64,000 bases of DNA, from NCBI RefSeq assembly GCF_009709555.1, contig NZ_WJBG01000127.1, positions 186,001 through 250,000 on the forward strand. Reading direction: 5' to 3'. Every line of letters starts with the position of its first letter. Positions within the stretch are counted from its first letter, which is position 1. The notes under the pieces were generated by a model. It was not told the DNA's origin, made no database searches, and saw only the letters and a program-made list of their open reading frames with translations. The translations under genes and the position numbers were made by a program. Of the stretch, positions 57,292 to 64,000 are shown piece by piece. The stretch is from Streptomyces blattellae (GTDB lineage: Bacteria; Actinomycetota; Actinomycetes; Streptomycetales; Streptomycetaceae).

Positions 57292-58241
57292 TGGCCGTCC
57301 TGGAGCAGACCCCGCCCGCTGTGGCGAAGCCCTCCCCCACCCAGCCCAAGAAGGGCTGGCGCAAGTACTGGCACCTCTACGCCGCGATCTCCCCCTTCTA
57401 CCTGCTCTTCCTCGCCTTCGGCCTGTTCCCGGTGGGCTTCTCCCTCTACCTGTCCTTCCACCGCTGGGACGGCCTCGGCACGATGGAGTGGGCCGGGCTC
57501 TCGCAGTACCAGTACCTGCTGAGCGACACCGACTTCTGGAACTCGATCGGCAACACGATCATCATCTGGGCGCTGGCCACCTTCCCCATGATCTTCCTGG
57601 CGATGGTCACCGCCGTGATGCTCAACTCGGCGGTCCGGTTCAAGAGCCTGTACCGCGTCGCGTACTTCCTGCCGAACGTCACCTCGGTCGTCGCGATCGC
57701 GATCGTCTTCGGCTCCATCTTCGCCACCAACAACGGCGTGGTGAACGCCGTCCTGCGGGGGGTGGGGCTCGACCAGGTGGCCTGGCTGAACACGCCGTGG
57801 GGCATCAAGGTCACCATCGCGGCGCTGATGACCTGGCAGTGGACCGGCTACAACGCCATCATCTTCCTCGCCGGACTCCAGACCATCCCGAGCGACCTGT
57901 ACGAGGCCGCGCGCATGGACGGCGCGGGTCCCGTCCAGACCTTCTTCCGGATCACGCTGCCCCTGCTGCGGCCCACGCTGCTGTTCGTGCTCGTCGTCTC
58001 GACCGTCACCGGTCTGCAGAGCTTCTCCGAGCCGCAGGTGCTGCTCCAGACCACTACCAACGACTCGACGTTCGCGGGCGGTCCGGGCCACTCGGGCCAG
58101 ACGATGGTCCTCTACTTCTTCCAGCAGACCTTCGACAACAACGACTTCGGGTACGGAGCGGCGGTGGCGTGGGGCATCTTCCTCGTCGTCGTGCTCTTCT
58201 CGATCATCAACTGGCGCCTCGTGCAGCGCCGGGGCGAGTAG
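57291..58241 (+). CDS. Sugar ABC-transporter permease (MalF/UgpA type)
   Basis: A 316-residue membrane protein with six spans. The permease signature EAARMDGAGPVQTFFRITLPLLRPTL (EAA loop) at about 203-228 binds the ATPase. The N-terminus begins with a cytoplasmic Pro/Lys-rich segment. The ATG at 57291 overlaps the last base of the binding-protein stop, and GGGGGTGAG lies just before it. It forms the import channel with the next gene. Confidence 0.94.
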   Translation: MAVLEQTPPAVAKPSPTQPKKGWRKYWHLYAAISPFYLLFLAFGLFPVGFSLYLSFHRWDGLGTMEWAGLSQYQYLLSDTDFWNSIGNTIIIWALATFPMIFLAMVTAVMLNSAVRFKSLYRVAYFLPNVTSVVAIAIVFGSIFATNNGVVNAVLRGVGLDQVAWLNTPWGIKVTIAALMTWQWTGYNAIIFLAGLQTIPSDLYEAARMDGAGPVQTFFRITLPLLRPTLLFVLVVSTVTGLQSFSEPQVLLQTTTNDSTFAGGPGHSGQTMVLYFFQQTFDNNDFGYGAAVAWGIFLVVVLFSIINWRLVQRRGE

Positions 58242-58253
58242 GAGGGGCGCATC

Positions 58254-59089
58254 ATGCCATCCATCAAGGGGTCCCGCCGCAGGGCCATCGGGCTGCACCT
58301 CCCGCTGATCATCGGCACCGTGATCTCGGCCTTCCCGTTCTACTGGGCCGTGATCATGTCGACGCACAGTTCGTCGGAGATCTTCTCGTACCCGCCGAAA
58401 CTGCTGCCGGGCACGCACTTCCTGGAGAACGTCCGCAACCTCTTCGACGCCATCGACTTCTTCGGGTCGATGTGGAACTCGCTGCTGGTCGCGACGTCGG
58501 TGACCTTCCTGGTCCTGCTCTTCGACTCGCTGGCGGCCTTCGTCTTCGCCAAGTTCGAGTTCCCGGGCAAGGGACTGCTGTTCGGGATGCTGATGGTCAT
58601 CTTCATGGTGCCCGCGCAGCTGTCGGTCATCCCGCAGTTCGTCGTCATGGCGCGGATCGGCTGGATCGGCTCGATGACCGCGCTGATCGTGCCGGCCGCG
58701 GCCAACGCCTTCGGCATCTTCTGGATGCGGCAGTACATGAAGACCGCCATCCACGACGAACTGCTCGACGCCTCCAAGCTCGACGGCGCGAACTTCCTGC
58801 GCCAGTACTGGCACGTGGCGCTGCCGGTGGTCCGGCCCGGCCTGGCCTTCCTCGGCATCTTCACCTTCATGGGCCAGTGGAACGACTTCGCCTGGCCCCT
58901 GATCGCCCTCACCAACCCCGACAACGTGACCCTCCAGGTCGCGCTGTCCCAGCTCAACGGCACCCACGGCACCACCGACTACGGCATCGTGATGACCGGC
59001 GCCCTGCTCGCCCTGATCCCGTTGCTGATCGTGTTCGCGATCGGCGCCAAGCAGATCATCGGCGACCTCGCCAAGGGAGCCGTCCGCGG

Positions 59090-59093
<4 letters not shown>
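58254..59093 (+). CDS. Sugar ABC-transporter permease (MalG/UgpE type)
   Basis: A 279-residue six-span permease with the EAA-type loop DELLDASKLDGANFLRQYWHVALPVVRPGL at about 167-196, and hydrophobic segments such as LLFGMLMVIFMVPAQLSVIPQFV. It is the usual second half of a MalFG pair. It follows the first permease by 12 bases, with GGAGGGG upstream, and its stop overlaps the beta-galactosidase start (ATGA). Confidence 0.94.
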
Positions 59094-62026
<2,933 letters not shown>

Positions 62027-62066
62027 CTCCCCGACTCCCCCAACACCTCCCCTTCCCCCCATCACT

Positions 62067-62107
62067 CCCGCCACCTTCCCCATCACCCCCGCCACCTTCC
62101 CCGTCAC
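62067..62107 (+). repeat. Two-copy 20-bp tandem repeat in a pyrimidine-rich spacer
   Basis: CCCGCCACCTTCCCCATCAC (62067-62086) and CCCGCCACCTTCCCCGTCAC (62088-62107) differ at one base, 21 bp apart, in a C/T-rich run that begins after the GH2 stop. It may be a slippage product; no gene lies here. Confidence 0.7.
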
Positions 62108-62124
62108 CCTGTCTCGGAGCCCAC

Positions 62125-63966
62125 GTGTGTACTTCGCATGACCATGCCCAGGGCGAGGCCACGCAGGCCGGCGCCGGACGACGCAGTTTCCTCCGCGCCA
62201 CCGCGCTGCTCGGTGCCGCCGCGACGGCCTCCGTCGCCGTCCCGGCAGCGGTCGCCGAGGCCGCGCCCGCCGACGACCTCACCGGCGACTGGCGGCCCGA
62301 CCCGGACAGCCGGCGCTTCACGCTCGCCGTCATGCCGGACACGCAGTACCTCTTCGACGGGCCGAGCATCGACAAGGCGCCGGTCGCGGCGTCCCTGCGC
62401 TATCTGCTGGAGCACGGCCGGGAGGAGAACACCGTCTTCCTGTCCCACCTCGGCGACCTCACCCAGAACGGCACCGAGCCCGAAGTCGCGGCGATCAGCG
62501 AGGCGTTCCGGCTCCTGGACCGGCGGGGCGTGGGCTACAGCGTCCTCGCCGGCAACCACGACGTGAAGTCGTCCACGACCGACCAGCGCGGGGCGACGCC
62601 GTATCTGGACGCCTTCGGGCCGGGGCGGTTCGAGGGCACGAGGACGTTCGGCGGCGCGTCCCCCGACGGCTACAACACCTTCCACCTCTTCGAGGCCGCC
62701 GGACGCGAGTGGATGGTGCTCGCGCTGGACTGGCGGCTGTCGGCGAAGGGGTACGCGTGGGCCGAGGAGGTGATGGCCGCGCACCCGAAGACGCCGGTCA
62801 TCCTCACCACGCACGAGCTGGTCGTCGAGGACGACACGCTGTCGTCCTACGGGCAGCAGTTGTGGGACCGGCTGGTCGAGGACCACGACCAGATCTTCCT
62901 CACTCTCAACGGACACTACTGGCCGGCCGCCCGGGCAACCCGCAGGAACGCGGCGGGGCATGACGTACACCTGCACCTGACGAACTACCAGAACCGCTAC
63001 TTCGGCGGCGCGGCGATGATCCGCCTGTACCGCTTCGACCTCGACCGGAACGTCATCGACGTGGAGACGGTCTCCCCGTGGATTCTGGGCCGGGCCGCGA
63101 AGGGGCTCAACGAGCTGGAGCGGCAGGAGATCGAACTCAGCGGTGACGCCGACCGGTTCACCGTCGACATCGACTTCGCCGGCCGCTTCTCCGGCTTCGA
63201 TCCGGTGCCCGCGCGCCCGGCCCGGCCCGCGTCGCGCATGCTGATCCCGGGCACGGTGGCCTACTGGCGCTTCGAGGAGCCGGTGAGCGGAACGGTCCGG
63301 GACCTGTCCGGGCGCGGCAACGACCTCGCACTCGTCACGGTGGGCGGCGGCAGGCTGGGCTGGTCCGCCGACCACCATCCCGACCAGCCCGGCCACGGCA
63401 GCCTGGAGTTCCAGGGCTTCAAGTCCCCGCTGAAGGGCGCGTACCTGCGCACGGTCGACGGCGCTCCGCTCAACTCGGCGACTTTCGCCAACGGTTACAC
63501 CATCGAGGCCTTCTACCGCCTCCCCGCCGACTGGGACCCGTCCCACAACGCCTGGTCGGGCCTGGTCAGCCGCACCGGCACGGGTGGCGCCGCCGGCAAG
63601 ACAGCCGACGATCCGGACGAGCCGCTCGCCACGCTGTCCCTGTCGAACGACCGCGAGCCGCAGTGGGCGATGCGCCCGCTGAACCAGGAGGGCATCGCCA
63701 CCAACTGGGGCCAGGAGACGCCGCTGGAGACCTGGTGGCATCTCGCGGTCGTCAACGACGGCGAGCACACGACGATGTACGTCGAGGGCTGCCCGGTGGT
63801 CCGCAACCCGAAGGCTCCCGCGACGGGGATCAGCGCTGTCGGCCTGCCGTGGCTGCTCGGCGGCTACGAGTACGGCAGCAAGATCGACCAGATCCTGTAC
63901 GGGCGCCTGGGCGACGTACGGATCGCCGAACGTGCCCTGCCCATCACGTCGTTCATGAACCACTGA
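62125..63966 (+). CDS. Tat-exported metallophosphoesterase with C-terminal LamG-like domain
   Basis: A 613-residue exported protein. The N-terminus carries a Tat signal (GRRSFLRATALLGAAATASVAVPAAVAEAAPA). A calcineurin-type phosphoesterase follows, with LAVMPDTQYL (DxQ), FLSHLGDLTQNGTEPE (GDLT), SVLAGNHDVKSS (GNHD) and LTLNGHYWP (GHxx). From about residue 370 a LamG/concanavalin-like domain (TVAYWRFEEPVSGTVRDLSGRGNDL ... GYTIEAFYRLP ... WWHLAVVNDG) would bind carbohydrate. The GTG at 62125, with GGAG upstream, starts the leader. It may release phosphate from glycans or sugar phosphates outside the cell, at the end of the same locus. Confidence 0.9.
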   Translation: MCTSHDHAQGEATQAGAGRRSFLRATALLGAAATASVAVPAAVAEAAPADDLTGDWRPDPDSRRFTLAVMPDTQYLFDGPSIDKAPVAASLRYLLEHGREENTVFLSHLGDLTQNGTEPEVAAISEAFRLLDRRGVGYSVLAGNHDVKSSTTDQRGATPYLDAFGPGRFEGTRTFGGASPDGYNTFHLFEAAGREWMVLALDWRLSAKGYAWAEEVMAAHPKTPVILTTHELVVEDDTLSSYGQQLWDRLVEDHDQIFLTLNGHYWPAARATRRNAAGHDVHLHLTNYQNRYFGGAAMIRLYRFDLDRNVIDVETVSPWILGRAAKGLNELERQEIELSGDADRFTVDIDFAGRFSGFDPVPARPARPASRMLIPGTVAYWRFEEPVSGTVRDLSGRGNDLALVTVGGGRLGWSADHHPDQPGHGSLEFQGFKSPLKGAYLRTVDGAPLNSATFANGYTIEAFYRLPADWDPSHNAWSGLVSRTGTGGAAGKTADDPDEPLATLSLSNDREPQWAMRPLNQEGIATNWGQETPLETWWHLAVVNDGEHTTMYVEGCPVVRNPKAPATGISAVGLPWLLGGYEYGSKIDQILYGRLGDVRIAERALPITSFMNH

Positions 63967-63992
63967 CGACTTCGCATCGAGAGGCATCGACC

Positions 63993-64000
63993 ATGAACCA
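63993..64000 (+). CDS. Start of the next gene (cut by the window end)
   Basis: ATGAACCA begins at 63993, seven bases after GAGAGG, a good ribosome binding site. Only the first two codons and part of a third are visible, so nothing can be said about the product. Confidence 0.4.

Overview
The window is very GC-rich and densely packed. It has many GTG and TTG starts, ATGA/GTGA stop-start overlaps, Tat-type signal peptides and Streptomyces-type protein families (DUF2510, DUF6879, DUF5753 regulators, FxsA-like peptides, trypco2). It is most probably a Streptomyces chromosome. That assignment rests on protein style and codon use; no rRNA or complete tRNA is present.

Layout. 1-600: 3' end of a PcaL-type gene (beta-ketoadipate pathway). 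920-3604: a large AAA/TPR regulator of the LAL type that lacks the usual LuxR helix-turn-helix, with a decayed copy of its 3' end just beyond the stop. 4016-10760: a DUF2510 membrane protein, TetR with an 18-19 bp inverted-repeat operator, a PAP2 phosphatase overlapped by a DMT permease, a scramblase-like protein and a Tat-exported phospholipase C. 11243-20237: an exopolysaccharide cluster (CE18/Agd3-like deacetylase, PelF-like glycosyltransferase, 12-span membrane protein, two SDR epimerases, sugar nucleotidyltransferase, GH135 spherulin-4 protein, and a relic of a GH114 polygalactosaminidase). It has the same logic as the fungal galactosaminogalactan cluster and bacterial Pel systems, and it is the first highlight.

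20278-29654: a biological-conflict/peptide-modification locus: trypsin-EAD2 protein, FxsA-like short peptide, HExxH peptide-modifying enzyme, vWA-like/NB-ARC/TPR giant, EAD2/VMAP-C-like protein and trypco2 protein. This is the second highlight, and its precursor-like peptide lacks the canonical FxSxx end.

29962-41748: a hydroxyproline/proline-peptide catabolic region (GntR, proline racemase-type epimerase, DHDPS-like deaminase, three-subunit flavin/iron-sulfur dehydrogenase, Xaa-Pro aminopeptidase). An identical 9-bp site, ATGTCACAT, lies in front of three transcription units. The region is interrupted at 32.7-37.4 kb by unrelated accessory genes (methyltransferase, DUF6879/XRE pair, hypotheticals), with IS-end-like repeats on one side and the 3' half of a tRNA-Arg gene plus terminator on the other.

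41816-47747: regulators (an MmyB-like ligand domain without HTH opposite a separate HTH protein), a small conserved protein, Sfp-type phosphopantetheinyl transferase with metallophosphoesterase, and a convergent ATP-grasp protein and sulfotransferase. 47918-63966: a glycan-utilisation locus: GH29, GH38 and GH4 enzymes in one operon, a DeoR regulator, then PfkB kinase, a sugar ABC importer, GH2 beta-galactosidase and an exported metallophosphoesterase/LamG protein. The sequence ends a few bases into the next gene.
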